Shown here: positions 22,096 through 44,017 of the stretch, piece by piece
Layout: each line of letters starts with the position of its first letter
Numbering within the stretch: the stretch's first letter is position 1
Source of the DNA: Phallusia fumigata
Lineage: Eukaryota > Chordata > Ascidiacea > Phlebobranchia > Ascidiidae
Length of the DNA stretch: 64,000 nt
Assembly: GCA_008931825.1 (NCBI GenBank)
Contig: QXVZ01017280.1
Location: 23,344 to 87,343 of the forward strand
Reading direction: 5' to 3'
Program-made: the position numbers and the translations under genes
Notes under the pieces: model-generated
Seen by the model: the letters and a program-made list of their open reading frames with translations, nothing else
The model's database searches: none
What the model was told of the DNA's origin: nothing

Positions 22096-22199
22096 CAGTG
22101 GTTCAAAACACATTTATATTACTTCTTGTATAGTAGGGAAGGTATGAAAAGTTCTAAATAAGCAAAGGGGGAATGCACCAAAAAAGTGGGGAACCACTG
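22096..22199. mobile_element. 104-bp hAT-like miniature element
   Basis: It has perfect 9-bp terminal inverted repeats (CAGTGGTTC and GAACCACTG), with hAT-like GGTTCCCCACTTTTTTGG inside the right end when read on the minus strand. No 8-bp target duplication was seen. It may lie in the KATNAL2 3' UTR. Confidence 0.45.
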
Positions 22200-22311
22200 G
22201 TTTATCCACTCAAGCACAACAGCTGGTCTTACAAATCCACGCTTCATGTTACAGCTGCAATATTTGCTGTCATGTGACTCTCGTGGCGCAATATAGAGAT
22301 CATATAAATCC

Positions 22312-29320
<7,009 letters not shown>

Positions 29321-32273
29321 AACGATGTTAAATTTTAGTTTACAACTGAAAATCCAAAAAATTAACAAACTTTACACAACGCTTCGACAACTGTAGTCAG
29401 GGAAGCTGCGTCTATAATCCGGAGCAGCAGCGACAAAAATTTTGTTGCATTAACATTTCTATAAATTTTGAATTTTTTTTAGCTTCCGATTTATTTTTTT
29501 AAAACGTGATGCAAAATGACCAAACAAACCAATAAAACAGTTTGCAATTGCTACCACAAATGTGTTCTAGATGCTCTGTTTTCACTAATCATGTTTTTTT
29601 GAGAAAAAAACTTTTATTTTTTTTAATTTTGGGCTCCTACTTATAATGCAGTTTTTACCACAAAATGTAAAACAGATTAACTTTGAGGTTAAAAAATATC
29701 ATGCAGCATTCCATTTTAATGGAAATTAAGCGTACTTCACACACCACAAATAAGTTTAGCCAGGTGGAGACGACAAAGAGCAAAAAAGGAAAATATCGAT
29801 CAGAATATCGCCCACTGCGTTGCATTGTGTGTGTTTTTCCTGCAATTTCGCACTTATGGCTTAGCAGGTTTTACAAGCTCAAGGCCATACGCCTTAAATC
29901 CGCAGAAGCAATAATCGAAACTCCGCACTTAAATCTCTTGACAGCTTGGCAAGCTCAGCACAAGTTTGCTTTGCGGCCAAATCCCAAAATGACAATGTAG
30001 CCGAGGTGTTGCGGCATTATTGACGTCATCACGTTAATCCGCTTATACGATTTCTGTGGGAGACGCTCACCAGACATAAGAGGTGGCAGGTTCGTGCAAG
30101 ATTCATGTTTGGGTGTGGTTTGTAAAGATAAAACTTGGCAGTCTCAAGAAAGCTAACGTCAAAAAACAATACGTTTAGCTTTAGAACGTTATCATTTGTT
30201 AGATTGTAAAAGTTAGCATTACAGCATTAAACTCGCAATAAACATGTTATTTACAAGAATATATTTGAATACCATGTGATTGAAAACCAAAAGGTTTTTG
30301 TTTAAGAAGCGTGTAACTGTTTATTTTTTGGATTTGTTACAAACGTATGTGCAAATTTTTTGTAAAATTGGGAACAAAAACTTCAACCTGATAATATCGC
30401 GTGCAAAACGGTGATTCCCAAATTTTGACCTTAATCCCGACATCCGCAATGTACACAAAACCTCTTTACAGTTTCAACAAGAATCACCAAAGACAAAGGT
30501 CTTCCCAATCTATCGTTAAATTAACCAGTCGTCATTCTCACGCCTCTTGGGGGAAACAAAAACACAGATTTTTGGCTCCAAACTCTCGCTTCAAAAGCCC
30601 CAAATCCCCCAAACAAATTTACCAGACCGCCAAGTTAAGATCAAGGTACGTTGACGCCTCAGGATATTGATATATATCCCTGTGAAGGCCAAGCCCAGTG
30701 GCAAACCCAAGTTGAGGTTGAAGTGTTGGTGTTTGAGATTGCATGCGGTTGTCGCCTAATCCGGACCAAAGTAAACGTTTGAACATAGAAATCTCACGAT
30801 CAACACGTCTGAGCTTCCAGGAGAAATAGAATGACGTAATCTTTGTGTCATCGGTGACGTATTCAGCCTGGAGGGGTCTGAAGAGATAATTTTAATCTGG
30901 AAAACCACCCAACGTTTTTTGCCCCCCCCCTTGTTAAGTCCTAATTACGAGATTTTTGGTGATGACCTTTTAATTAAATACAAGAAGAAATTTTTATATT
31001 TGGTTCAGACCTTCGTTGAGGCATTCTGTAAAGCGTAACTAATCGTACAAATCATGCGATAGGAAGAACTACTTTTAACTTTGGCAATAAGGTCTTGTAT
31101 ATTTCCAAGTTATATCCTAAGTTTTAAGTAAAAACTGCAGACTAGGTTTGAAACATGGTGATAAAATGTCGATGAAGCTAAAACTGGTTACGTGTTCTCG
31201 CAATTTTATCCGGAACAAACACTCCAGTGCACTTAGCGCTCGTTGTTCGACCATAGCTCGATCAATAGCAGTAACATAGGTCACAAGCAATTGCATCTCG
31301 TTAAACGTCAAATAAAGTTGTATTGATTTTCTGGGTGGCAATTTTCCTTTCGTTAAGCCGCGGCTCCGCGAGCAATTAAATAGAAACGCGCAACCGCGTT
31401 CTAATTGCATCTACGACTTTGCACTCTGTTCAATCTAACCACAAACTTGAAAAAACTTTAACGATTGACATCAAGCGTCAGAAGATGTTCAAATGTCCGG
31501 AAGACATCGAACTTTTTTGTGGTTTTTGTGGCAAATTTCGCAAAACCACAAGAATTCGACAAACACGACTTTGCCATGTAATTTCGCTAACGGTTATTGC
31601 TGGTTTCATGACTTTACCGGTAAACTGAAGGACGAAGTGCGACCACATTTGTTGGGTGGGGTCCAACCGCCCTGGAATGAGATCTTCTGATGTAAAGTTC
31701 AACGATTAGAAAATTATAAAGTACAGTACAAAAAGGCGATTTAAGCTCGACTTTATGAAGCTATTTTGGTTTAACACGCCCATGCATGACAAATGTGCCT
31801 TTTTCAGTTCATATATCCACGACGTGGCTCTGTTTTGTAAACAGTGTTAATATCTCTATGGAGTTCCCAAACCCCTAACAAATACCTGTGATTAAGCTAT
31901 TTGTTTTTTCCTTAAGTGAAGACAAAGTTCCTGTTGTTTCTCACATCTGTGAATTTTTGTTTCCCAGAAGGTCAAGTTCATAAAATGCCAAATGTACGAT
32001 ATCGGCTGCAAACCACCAGACATTTACGTGCAGCAAGGTGAGACAGAAATATCCTCAACCAAAACCGCTCTGCATCCGGTGGTGGCGCCCTTCCCTCACC
32101 GACTTTGTGGTCGTGGCTGTAATTATCCCCCACCTTCAGGCAAGAGGCAGGAAGCCTTTATCGTCAACATGTGGTTAGTTAGGTTGAACACATTTGCAGA
32201 ATATATTCTCATGTCAAAAGCACCACAATGATTATGTGTATGTAGGCGCACAATTCACGATTTTAAACAGTGT

Positions 32274-32386
32274 CAATAAGAAGATACAAGCCAGTACTTG
32301 TATATAAAACATCATGATGATGAACACGTTTTTGCGAAACATAAAAATGTTTTACACACAAGTACTGACATGTATCTTCCTATTAA
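32274..32386. mobile_element. Palindromic mini-element, copy 1
   Basis: The left arm AATAAGAAGATACAAGCCAG continues to a TAAAACAT word, and the inverted right arm ATGTTTTACACACAAGTACTG runs (with gaps) to GTATCTTCCTATT. Arms of about 45 bp surround a short spacer containing GATGATGA. The same arms recur at 45381 and, decayed, at 61892. Confidence 0.7.
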
Positions 32387-34789
32387 GATTCTGTGTATGT
32401 TAGTCAATCTACAATCTACAATAGACAATGTATAATATACCGTTTCTCAGCCACTACCAACTCAGGTTAAAATCCACTTTGCTCTTTCCTAATCCCAATT
32501 TCATTTATAAAACACGGATCCTTAGCATGTGTGTGGCCTGGAAACAACTCCATACACAGAGTCCTTTCGGCGCAAAGTCTCAATGGGAACATGGAAATGC
32601 AAAGTGGATGTCGTTTGTAAGGTGTCACTTGCAGTGTTTTAGATAAGGACTACTTGACTTCTGTGACGTAGGAACTTGCACCACTTGTAACGAGGTAAAA
32701 ACCGGTTATTTCAATTTTGGTTAATATCTGGGTCAACTTTCTCTTTGCAAAACGTGACCTACATCTGTCTTGCTCCAAAATTAATGCATTCAGGTGTTGC
32801 ATGATCTTTTTTCCCAGCTCGTTATGTTATAATGTGCAAGTTTATTTCAATTACGGTATATTGTGGTATATTTATGTACAAGTTTATTTCAACTTTAATG
32901 TAACCCAAGCAAAGTAAACGAAATAACAATGATAATATTCTAAGTTGCTTTGGCCTCAGGTCATTCAACTTCAGAACCTCAAAACCGATTTCAAATATAG
33001 ATGATTCAATGACATATTTTATTGACACTGACAACAGAATGTTGGTTAATGACGACATTTGGTTGGTGTTGATTACCATGGAATCGTGCAACTTACAACT
33101 TGTATACCAACTAAAGCTTAAACCAGATTAGATTTGTGTACCAACTGAAGCTTAAACTGAAACCACCTTGGTTTTTGGCACAGTTTATTTTTACACACAA
33201 CTTTGAACAATGACAATCTATCTTCTGAACGAGCTTCCAAAAACATAAAAATGTAGTTTTAAATCATACTTTAAATATAATGCATGACATTCATTCTTTG
33301 TATAACAACTTTTGTTTTGTATTTTGTTTTCCTAAAAACAAAACTTAGGCCAAAATCACACGAGGGTGATTTTAAAGCCCGTTTTAATCTTGTTAAGCAA
33401 CTTAAATGGACCCATTGTATATCTCATTCCAAGTTATAAAACCAATACAAGAACTTATGATAATAAAACCTAACCGCATCGGCATGACATTGAGATGTTT
33501 GTTGTAAGAAAAGCACTAAGTGGTCATTCGTCAACAGATCAACGAAGCTAACACGCCATTGGACATCTCATAATCACGTGGTTTTTAAACTGACGTATAG
33601 GAGAAGCTCTGATCTGTGTGTAATAAGATTATCAGAGCACGTTTTAAATGGTCAGCAGTTAGGTAATACACACGGTGACTGTCAATGTTTAGAATCTGTT
33701 TGTCAAAACTTGATACTCGAGGTTCAATGAACTGGATTTCTTGGGCACGACTTCTCTGGTGCGGTGTGCATTAAGGGTATTACGACACACAGAATAGACA
33801 TTACCTCAGGGAAGGGGAGAATTGTCAGTGAACAGTGTTAAGTGGGAAAGGGCCACCAGAACAAAATGAGTCATATAATCCTTTAATACCGGCTGATGCT
33901 CTTTGATGGGTGTTCTAAAAATTCCGATTGTACATGAAACGTTAAGATCAGATTAAAAATCCTTCTATTGCCCCAGTCTGTTTCAAGTGGCTTAACTTTA
34001 TTATAGTGAGTCTACCAGTGCTTATAAAGTTCATAAACTTTATAAAGGATACCACTTGAGATGAAGCCTAACTCACTGCAACATTTTAATGACTCAAATG
34101 TTACGTATTTTATACGGATTCGTACAAAAACCTAATGAGCTTACGTATACTAATTAAACTAGCTTTTCCAGTAGAAACAAATACTCATCGACATATTTTC
34201 GTCAGGCAATCAGCCCAAGATGCATGGATTTTTATTCATAATTACAATTTCTCAATGCAGCTGTATTTTAGAAATAGATCTACCTCTGCATATGGAATGC
34301 AAAATCACAGCTGTTCATCATTCCTAATAGTCAATCATACGCAATCTCAACCCGTAAACGCGTAGAAGTATGACGTAGGAAACAATTTAAATGATGCAGG
34401 AAATGCGTGTTGCGTTTTGGGCGGAAATATATTTGCCTAATTACGTTTAGAATCTGCCCTGAACGATTCACACTAAGTTATTTTTGTGTCATTTTTTTCA
34501 ACATCATGCATAATGTCCAAGTCTAATCACATACAACACAGTGTGGAGTATTTGAGTCTACGAAAGCAATGCGTGCAGAATATGGACCACATATTGAACA
34601 CACTCTCTGCAATGAAATCCCAAATGTGGCAGCATATATTTAGAGTCTCGTATAATAACACGCCTCTAATACATCTGGTTTAAGGTTACGCAACCCAGCT
34701 TGGAGTAATTGCAAGGCTCATCTGCGAGCACTAAGCCACGGTGGATTTGTCCAATGCAAACTTGCTTGGAGGAAGGAATGTGGTCGACT

Positions 34790-34827
34790 GGGGTGGCGTG
34801 GGGTCGGGGTAATGGCGGCTTTTGGGG
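34790..34827 (+). other. Possible G-quadruplex-forming G-runs
   Basis: Four runs of four G lie at 34790, 34800, 34806 and 34824, with loops of 6, 2 and 14 nt. The last loop is long for a stable quadruplex, so this is only a candidate. Confidence 0.35.
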
Positions 34828-37800
34828 AAATTTTTTGTGACCTTCAAAGTTTGTGACGTATAGGTAAGGTCGAATGTTAGGATGTTTAGCTTTGTAGCGA
34901 CAGAGAGACTTTTGTTTTGTGATCTGTTAAGGTTTAGAAAACTGACAAAGTTTTAACGGTTTGATGTTTGTGTCGGATTCTTCAAAGTACGTATCGTGTA
35001 TGTTTCAAAAGAAACGTTATTTGAAATGTTTGAACAAAAACAAACGGCAGTAAATTCTCTTTCCCAACATTTATTTAGAAAGGTTTGATGCCTATAAAGG
35101 TCAACAGACAAAATGTGTCAGTTTAAAAGAATAAAATAAAATGATCTTTGAAACGTTTTGACCACAGCGATTGTCAAGTGGCAGTAAGTGCTCTTTTCTA
35201 TTTATTTATTTACAACATTTTATGCCAGATGATTTCTGTTACACGGCTGAATAAACCTAATGCACTTTAAAGTTTGTTTGGTCATGGGTGGTTGGGCAGG
35301 TATCAGCTTTACACAAAATATATGCGGTAGGCTTAACATGGTTTGAAATTTTTTCTAACGATTTGTATTTGTGTCCTTTTCAAGACTTTATGAGCGCAAG
35401 GCCTAAGCATTGCGCATTGAACGTTGTACGAAACGAAATTAAAACAAGTTACAAACAAGATTCATATCACCTTAGCGGTTTGGTTATGCATGGAACCTTC
35501 ATAACAATACCAGAGTATTTTTACAACTTTTCACGAAGTTATCATACGCTGCATTTAACTAGTATAATATTCGGTATTATGTGTTCATACATAAAAATCC
35601 TTTAAAGCAAGTGCAAGGCCAGATAGTATTTTGGACCAAAGCGTTTACATAACACGTAGTAAGCCAAAGTTGCGTGTGGTCTCAGGTAGCAGCCGGGAAT
35701 AACCTGCACTTAATGTTGTGCTGACTGCTAAAGTTCGTCATTAGGTCGACGCGACCGCACCTTAGGCTTAACTTATGAATCACAGTCAATAATTCAAAGT
35801 ACACTTGGCACCTTAGTAAAATTTCCCACAGGTTTTGAAACTGTTTTTGTGGTTTGAAATCCGACATTTCGACAGTTGTGCAGAATTTACACTATTTTGG
35901 AACTTGGGACAGGCACACACAATGAGTGTGTGGTTTCGATGCCTACAACAACATTAAACTTTGTCAATCCTTATTCGGCTTTGCAACAACTGATTAAGAG
36001 AGTAATCCTTTTAGTTAATTTTAAAAAGTGCAGCTTAATCGGCAACATAAGTTGGAAGGAAATGTCAATGTGTTTAAACTGTCAAGCAGTGGTTTGAATA
36101 CAAATTTCTTGTATGTTTGATTTACGTGTAGAATTTGTTTTGTGATAATTATAGGTTGTTCATAAACAGGTTTTAGGTGGCTTTCAAAAGTATCTTGCGA
36201 CAGTGAGGTTTACGAAGCAAAATCAAAACACGAATTGTGGAACATAGAAAAACGGTATTGGTGTTGGACTGTTTTGAAACCAAGTTTAAAATATAAACTG
36301 AAGCTACGTGGTTTTAGCATTGGCAATTACTGCTTCCGAAAACATGTCCCTGTTTGCACTCGGCTATTGTATTTACTCAACAACAAGCGAACGTGACCAG
36401 CAAAACGTTTGAAAGTTTCCCAAAAACATCACAAAAACAAGTTCATTTCCGTTACAAACCACGTTTAAACCTAATGCAACTCTCTCGAGAGTTGCAAACT
36501 TGTAGGCAACTTCAACCTATTTACACGAGAAATTTGTAACAAATCACCAAGCACATTATCAGAAGTGCGCCATCGAAATCCAGTCACGCTTTCGAAGTTC
36601 TGACGTCATTTAGGCACCTGGTCACTCGTTTGATGTGTCTGCTGCATGCGAGAATATAATTTTGTATGCATTGCTGTTGTTTGACGGTTTAATAGCACAA
36701 ACAAGCACATTGGAAATGTTTTCTGTTTTGGTTTTTCAATTGTTTTTTCACAGTTTGAACTTACGTGCTTAAAGGGTTGTGAGGAATTTATTTGTTGACA
36801 TTAAAAATTGCCATTTTGATCCAATTTTAGAAAGATAGTAAACGATATGATACACTTGCATTAAAAATAATGGTAAAACTTGTTGTTTGTATCGTTTAAA
36901 TATGTTTTGTACACTTCATCCAATTCCTGGATTCCCCTTGGTATCAAATCTAATAAATCTAAATTGCATTTTAAATGGGATGTAAGGCACAATACAATTT
37001 CAAGCACAGATTTTTCTGATGTCGGATGAACGAATCCTAAGTAGTAAAACTTCTTAATCTTTTGTAATAACTTAAGATTACTTGCGATCTATAGCTTCGC
37101 ATGATGTCACACTGGTATCGGTTTTGAGAAAGGCCGTTAAGATTAACGAGTTTCCACGGGAAAAAAGGTACCAAAGTGCCGCGGTCGTCATCTAATCTCC
37201 CTGATGTGGTTAGTGGAGTGATTACATAACCTGACCAAGGTGTCTGACATCTTTCACCTTTTCACTCCTTCCAACTTAACGTTACGGCAAGTTGAAAGGC
37301 GTGCAATTGTTTGACGTATTACCTCTTTTCAGCTGTGTATCACTGCATTGTTTCAAGTAAAGGCCTGATTGATTTGATAAAGTCCTTGACGCAACGGGTT
37401 AATAGATGACCCCATTGATGGTCTATCCGAGTCGGTATCTCATTTTTCAAGTCCTGTTCAGAGTTAATTTGTGGTTTGGTAAAAGGCTTGTGGCCTACAA
37501 TAGACTGATAGCGTTATGGTACAGTCCACATATTTGATCATGCATTTTCGATAATAGTAAACGTTTCGTGTGTATTAGGTGATTTTATTAGGTGTAGACA
37601 TATAATTTTTGCAAGTATTGCTTTTGATGTGCTTTTGTAGGTATAGTTTACAGGCCAACGTTCAATACAAAGTAACATAGAACAAATTTTACAGGAGTTC
37701 TTTTAGGTACATAGTTTTAATTTAAAAATCCCCAAAATCAAATTTATCGCATAAAAATCAATGACACTTTTCAAAAACCAACTTCAAAAATCGTGATTTA

Positions 37801-37952
37801 ATCTGAAAGTAAACTTACACCCAAGTTAACTGAAAAGCAATCAAGTTTCCCGCGTGGCTAACAACGGAACGGACAAAATTTGTCAAACTGACAACCGCGT
37901 AGTCGCTGTAAGCCCCCTAAACTAACTTGGGAAAATTTCTCCCTGTATCCTG

Positions 37953-37980
37953 TGACGTCACACAAGTCGTTATGACGTCA
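37953..37980. promoter_or_regulatory. Paired CRE-like palindromes
   Basis: Two perfect TGACGTCA octamers start at 37953 and 37973, 20 bp apart (about two helical turns). They match the CREB/ATF consensus site and lie in the non-coding region upstream of the RASL12-like gene. Confidence 0.45.
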
Positions 37981-40900
37981 CTAGTGCGGGTCGTGTTGCG
38001 TTGAATTGATGCGAGGAATTTTAACTGGCGGCCCGCATCGAAGGTTCGACCTTTTGTTTGGGGTCAGCGAATAAAGTTTGAAAGGTCACTGCAGGTCAAG
38101 TTCAGCTTAATCTTTGCGGTTACGTCATGCTTTTTGACCTTCGACTTATTATTGTTTGTACGTCATTTTGGAGTAATTTGGACAAATTTTAAAATGTAGA
38201 AAGCTGATTTTGTGGGATCTGACTTAATTCGAACATTTGAGACACAAACTTTTGCCAACAGAATAATCCGTCCCCAAAACATTCTATAGATCGGCATTTT
38301 GGTCACCTTCAAAACAGCGAAATATTAGCATGCTAAAAAGTCATCTTGATGTAAAGTTGATAGAAAAAGTAGCAAAATACATCGTCTTCAGAAGTATTAT
38401 GTCAAATATATTCTGCAATTATGCGAACTTTAAACTTTAAAACCAAAGCATTTGTTCCGCTCTTCGATCAGCATTTATCAAATAATTTATTATGTTGAAA
38501 TGAGGAAAGCAAGTGAAAGTCATTGTTGAGATGACTACGCGATATGCGAAGATCTAAAGCCTTGCGGTTGGATTTCAACATAGGCTTTGTGATAAGATCC
38601 ACATCTGGTCATTATATACGCGCAAAGAACTGGAAAGAACTTGAGGATAACCTGAAGTTTGCCGGTGTAATTTGATACCTCACTGAAAATTGCCTTTCTG
38701 CTGCCTACCAACGTGGGCAGAGGCTATTCACTTGCCTAATCTATTGTTATATGCTTTCCCTTTTAAATTTGGTATTAATTTGCACCTACTTTCAGGGCAA
38801 TGCCCTTTTTTCTCACAATTTTCAGATTTTTTTCAAGAATATTACTTTATTAAAAGATTTTTTGCAAAAAGGCCATTTTTAACACAAGATATAATGTGAG
38901 TTTATAGTTTAACCCACGAGTCGCTCTAATCTTTCTGCAATTCAGTTAATGGATTACAAAGGCGAGAACAAACAAATTTTCGGTTAAAATAAATTTTCTG
39001 CAAGTAGGAGTAAATTTTTATCAAGCAGATGATAAAGTTAGTAAGCCACACAAAGTTTAATATCAATTCATTTTGCTGAATAACCATTTTAATCAACGTG
39101 CAATGAAGTAGGAACGCTATTTTTTTCACAATTTTTTGACAAATGCGCGTCAAAAAATAGGAAACTGGCACAGACTCACATTTTATTGGAGAACATTTTT
39201 CAATCAACGTGCATGAGATGACGTAGGTACGCTAATGTTTTCAAATGATTGCGTTTTACGATGCTCGACTGACACAGAAAATTGTATTTTTAAATGGAAA
39301 GTAAACCTAAGTGTCAGTAGTAAAAAAGGTCGTACACTGTTTTCCAGCCAGCCTAGCAAAGAGTAAATTTGGGTGGGCCGCTATTTGATGTAACTCGACA
39401 CCTCGCATTGATCCTTATGTCAGATCCATCAGAATTCAAGCCCGCACCAAATTGACCCCATGCTTTTGTACGTAGAAGTTGAACAGAGATTTTGGCGGGT
39501 AGAAAAAATCATTAACTGTGTGGTGTTGTGGTCAATTGGGAAAAAATAGTTCGAAGACCAAACTAAAAAAATACGATCTTGAAATCTTGACCAATATAAC
39601 TAAACACGCATAAAAGATAGAAAGAACAAATAGAAACATGAAGTCAATGTTTATAGTATTTCGACGGACTAAAGAATCAAACTGTCATTTGTATACCTCT
39701 AGGAACAGAAGTTTTTTCTGTTTTTTGGTTGTTAAGGGTATTTCTATTGTTTTAGAAAAATCAATCAGGCCGATTTATATTTTAGGACATATTTCTGCCC
39801 CGTTGCATTGTGATTGCAACAACAAGAATCTCTCTAAACTCAATCGATATCCACAGATAGAATAGCAGCGGTTTGACATAAAACAAATATTTATAGCGCA
39901 TCAAATCAATCAACCTGCAAATAATCGGGTTGGAATTCGCAGCACCAGATAAAACAGATGCTCATGTGTGATCGATGTATTAGAATGATTTGAAGTGACA
40001 AAAATGCATGTTCCTTTTATTACTGGTGACGTTAGGCCGGGCAATTTTAGGGGAGAAAATCATTTAAGTGTGATTTTGGTAACATAGTAAGTAAAACAAA
40101 ACGGGTTAATAAAATATCCTGGTCAGAATAGTTCCAAAAGCGACAAGCTTTATTCGTTGACCGTTTCGGCAATAACTCGTCAGTGTTTATACACGTAAGT
40201 GTAAAAACTTGGAGATTATTTTAAAAACTATTTGGGCTAGTATGTTTTCAAGGCAGGTATGTAAAGATTCGTGTTCAGCGTTCCAAAATGAAACAGTATT
40301 TTGCATTTACTTTTTTCATGGAAAAATCGTGACAAGAACTCGAATTCGATTTAAACATCTCCGTTTCACAGCTCTGCACTTTCTCTGTAGAAACCCGCAT
40401 CACATTAAACCGTTCGCCAGGTTTCAAGTGAAAACTCTGACCTTCACTTGACCTTGACATTGCGCGCCAAATTCCCTTCCGAACACGTGACCTCGCGGCT
40501 GTCAATCTTCAGTTTTTCGCCAAGAGGTTGGAAAGTGGAGCGAACCAGTGCCAAATTCTTTGTGATTCCGCTTAATTGAAAGGCGAAATCCGAAGGTTTA
40601 GTTGCTATAAACAGAAGCGATTCTAGTTAAGCCATCAAAATGAGAGTTGAATCTCAAGTTTTCAATTCAAACGCATGAGTTCGGTTTATCGGAAGAGATC
40701 GAGGTTAAGACGCGTGAAATGTGGAAGTTTTGACAGTTCATCGACCCCACACTGACCAGAAACAATTGTGAAGTATCTTGGCACCCGCGGTCTTCAATCG
40801 TTGTGCGGTTATAAACCAATAGGTGAGCTGTGGAATTTTTAAGCAGAAAATTGAGTATCTGTGAACTAGATGCACACAGCAGTTAGAGTTTGCAGAAAAG

Positions 40901-43900
40901 CTCCCAAAACAAAACTAGATTCCATCTTTTAACCCAAACTGGTGAAACTTTGTCAGGGTTTGTCGAAATGGAAGCATGGCTTTAAAAGCTTCGCTATGAT
41001 TGTTTACGACTCGTCTAAAATGCTTGATGTAATTTGGCTTTAGATGTTGAATAATTTAAACTGCGTTTTTGTAATCCGGCTTCATTTTCAGTCATTTTAA
41101 ATTACCGGCTTTCAAAAACCGATTTGCATTTTTTTCTTCCATGCACTCGCACCAGTCAAAACCATTACCTCCAACTGCCAGGAAAACGTTGCTGAAATTA
41201 TATGAAGCTTCCGCAAGCAACAGACATGTCGAAAATCATTTGCAAAAACCATCTCAACCGTTTCCAATCAATCACAAACTTTCGCTATCGCGCAAATGTT
41301 CGTGTGGAATAATGATGAAGAAACGAAATTTGCTGAAAGCCTTCGCTTGGCGTTATAAATTTTCCTGTCACAGCCGCGGCGCTTGGCTGAGCCCGTACAC
41401 ATTGCGGTTGTAAGGCTAAATAAGTTTTTGCAGGCGAGCTGTGCTGAGCGATGGCGGGGGTAATTTGATTGTGGTTAGTCTTCTTGCTGCTGGTAACTCA
41501 CCCGCATACATTAGCTTTGTTTCTGAGTTGCGAAATGTTACAACTTACTTCGATTTCAGTTTAGTTGGTTTGAGAAGACTTAGGTAACACAAGACCCCGC
41601 GAATTACCGACTATAATAGCCATGACAGAGGCAACGAATTGGTGTCTGGAATGGAAATAAAACCTGAATGCTGGGGCCTACCTAGGTTTTCAATTTGGTA
41701 TAAAAAGCCTCTTTGTTATAAATGACAACACCACTTATTAAACTGTTAAAAATATGCTAGCCCAAATAGTTCCATTTTTCGATTTTTGATATTTTTTTCG
41801 GATTTGATAACATTTCTAGCGCAAAACTTTCTTGGACTTCACATGCATCCGATTTAGTTAACATTAACCAGGGTTATATTGATTTTAAGTAAATGCCTAG
41901 TAAATGCCGCCGGGGTCATCTGAATTCAATCGTCGTTCGTCGAGAAAAAGTTTGCTTTCCATATTGGCACGCGTCGTGTTTGTCAAACAAGCAATTATAA
42001 TTCTTCGACAAACAAAAAACCGGTATTTTGAAACTAAGTGGCTTTCAGCGTTGCACAAAAACAACAAAAGTCGAAGTCGGAAAAGGTTCGAAAGTGTCGA
42101 TAATGGAAGTGTATTTGCGTTGCATTTTGGCTGTCAAATTTCAGGCAATTTTTCCCCATTGAAATTTATAATTTGCGCGGGTTTTCGTTTAAAGCAGACT
42201 CGCAATAATTTAGTTCAACTTTCCACATTTATCTTGCCAATTTTTATATCCTTTGTGTTACCTTTCGATCACAAAGATTCAAAGACGTTTTAGTAATTCA
42301 GCAAGCTAGTTTCGTTCAAGTCCAACTTCTATAGTTGGCTGTTTTGTTGACTAAAAAGGATAAAACATACAAACAAACAATAATGTTACTACACCATTTC
42401 TCTTAACTATAGCCATAACGGTAATGCCAAACTATTTTAAGCAAACTTGTGATAATCTTTACAAAGTGGTCGCGCAATTACCGACCTAACATCCATTCTA
42501 TTTGCGTAAAGATGAGCGTAACGTCAATTCTCCGACGCGGTTAAGTGACGTTCAACGTACGACGTATTAAGTTCAGCCAAACTCCCAACCTCAGGTGAAG
42601 TTAAATTGCGTGGGCGTATAAAGGTCACTGGTAAGTTGACCCGGTAAATCGGCAAAAGATATGTTAATGTGGTTGGGTAGATGTTGCTTCCCGATATGGT
42701 GTGACTTAGAAAAGATTCGTTTGACCACAAACATGTTTTTCGAATGGAAGTTGTTTGTTCCATGCCCGTTTGTGATTGGTTGGTCTCGTGTAACGCAAGA
42801 ACTGCCGCCTGGAAAACAAACCGTGAAAGATATATAGTTTGGATAACCTTCAGGTCAATGGAAGTCAATATGTGTGTTGTTGGTAAAAATGTTATGCGGG
42901 CTATTGGTAACTGGATAAAACGGGTACGGAGATATAGCAAATCGATATACATGGTAAATGATGTAAACTTCAAGTCGTTGACGCAACTCCTCTGCTTTTC
43001 ATGACGTATCATGCAACTCGCACCTCATCAGACTAAATGACGTCACACTCTTGTGCAGGACGTTTTAACCTTTGCCAGGTACTACACAATGCACTTAGAA
43101 ACTCGCGTTTGAAAGGTTCCCAAAACCTCCTTTACGGTGCCTTAAGCGAATTTCGTCGCCGCTACAAGTTTCAGCTGATCAAGTTGGGCATGGAAAGAAC
43201 CCGTTTAACCCGAGGTCACGATCGATGTAACAAGGCAACGTGGTGATAAAGAAATTGCAAATGCAAGTCAACTTCACAAATCGATTTCGTTGCTTGCAAT
43301 TCGCGGCTTGTTACAATTTCAATTTTAATTTAGTGACTTCGTATTGACAGGAGAAGTAGAAAGTTTTTCCAGACGCAAATGTCCATCTAGTCGCAGCTGA
43401 ACATTTGATGATTGAGCATGGTGAGACTGAAGTAAGACCACGCCCTAATAAGCAAGCAGACTATGGAAAGGCAACTGGTTGACATTCTGTTTTGATTAAT
43501 TTTGCAGAAAACCCAAGAAGTTCATTTGTTTTGGCTTGACTTTTAGATTAGGTCTATTAGGGTGTGTCGAAGTTTGCAAGATTTGTGCAAGTGTTTCTCA
43601 CCGAAAGATAGATTGTATCGGTGCCATTTTCCGCTGCAAACTTATCTGATAACACTGACCGTATTTGCAACACTCAAGGGCAGGGGTAATTACAGCTAAT
43701 GCCGATTCGATCAGCGGTTTAACCTATTTGAGTGATTACCTCATTCCAGAGATAAAAAGATAAACACAAATTTTTGCGGTGGTGTTCAAACTAGAAACTT
43801 GAATTTCAGTCCATGTATAGGAATGGTTGTAAACGTATTCTTTAAGATTTGTTTGGATTGAGGTCATAGATGAAAGTACAGCGCCCGAAGATTCTTGTAA

Positions 43901-44017
43901 TATGTCTGTGTGATAAAGGGATGTGGAGTGTATAGGACCAGATAGAAGCACAATAAGGTATAGTTAGTAGGTTCTGCCTTTCACGATGAAGGCAAATCAA
44001 CTGAAGATCAAACCGAA

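Noticed and set aside
29683-30000. 105-residue plus-strand frame upstream of KATNAL2
   Set aside because: No domain, no splice context, compositionally like the surrounding AT-rich DNA.
42524-43012. 162-residue open frame on the minus strand in the gene desert
   Set aside because: It has an ATG and a stop but no known motif, and an overlapping opposite-strand frame is equally open. Kept only as a possible lineage-specific gene to test with RNA.
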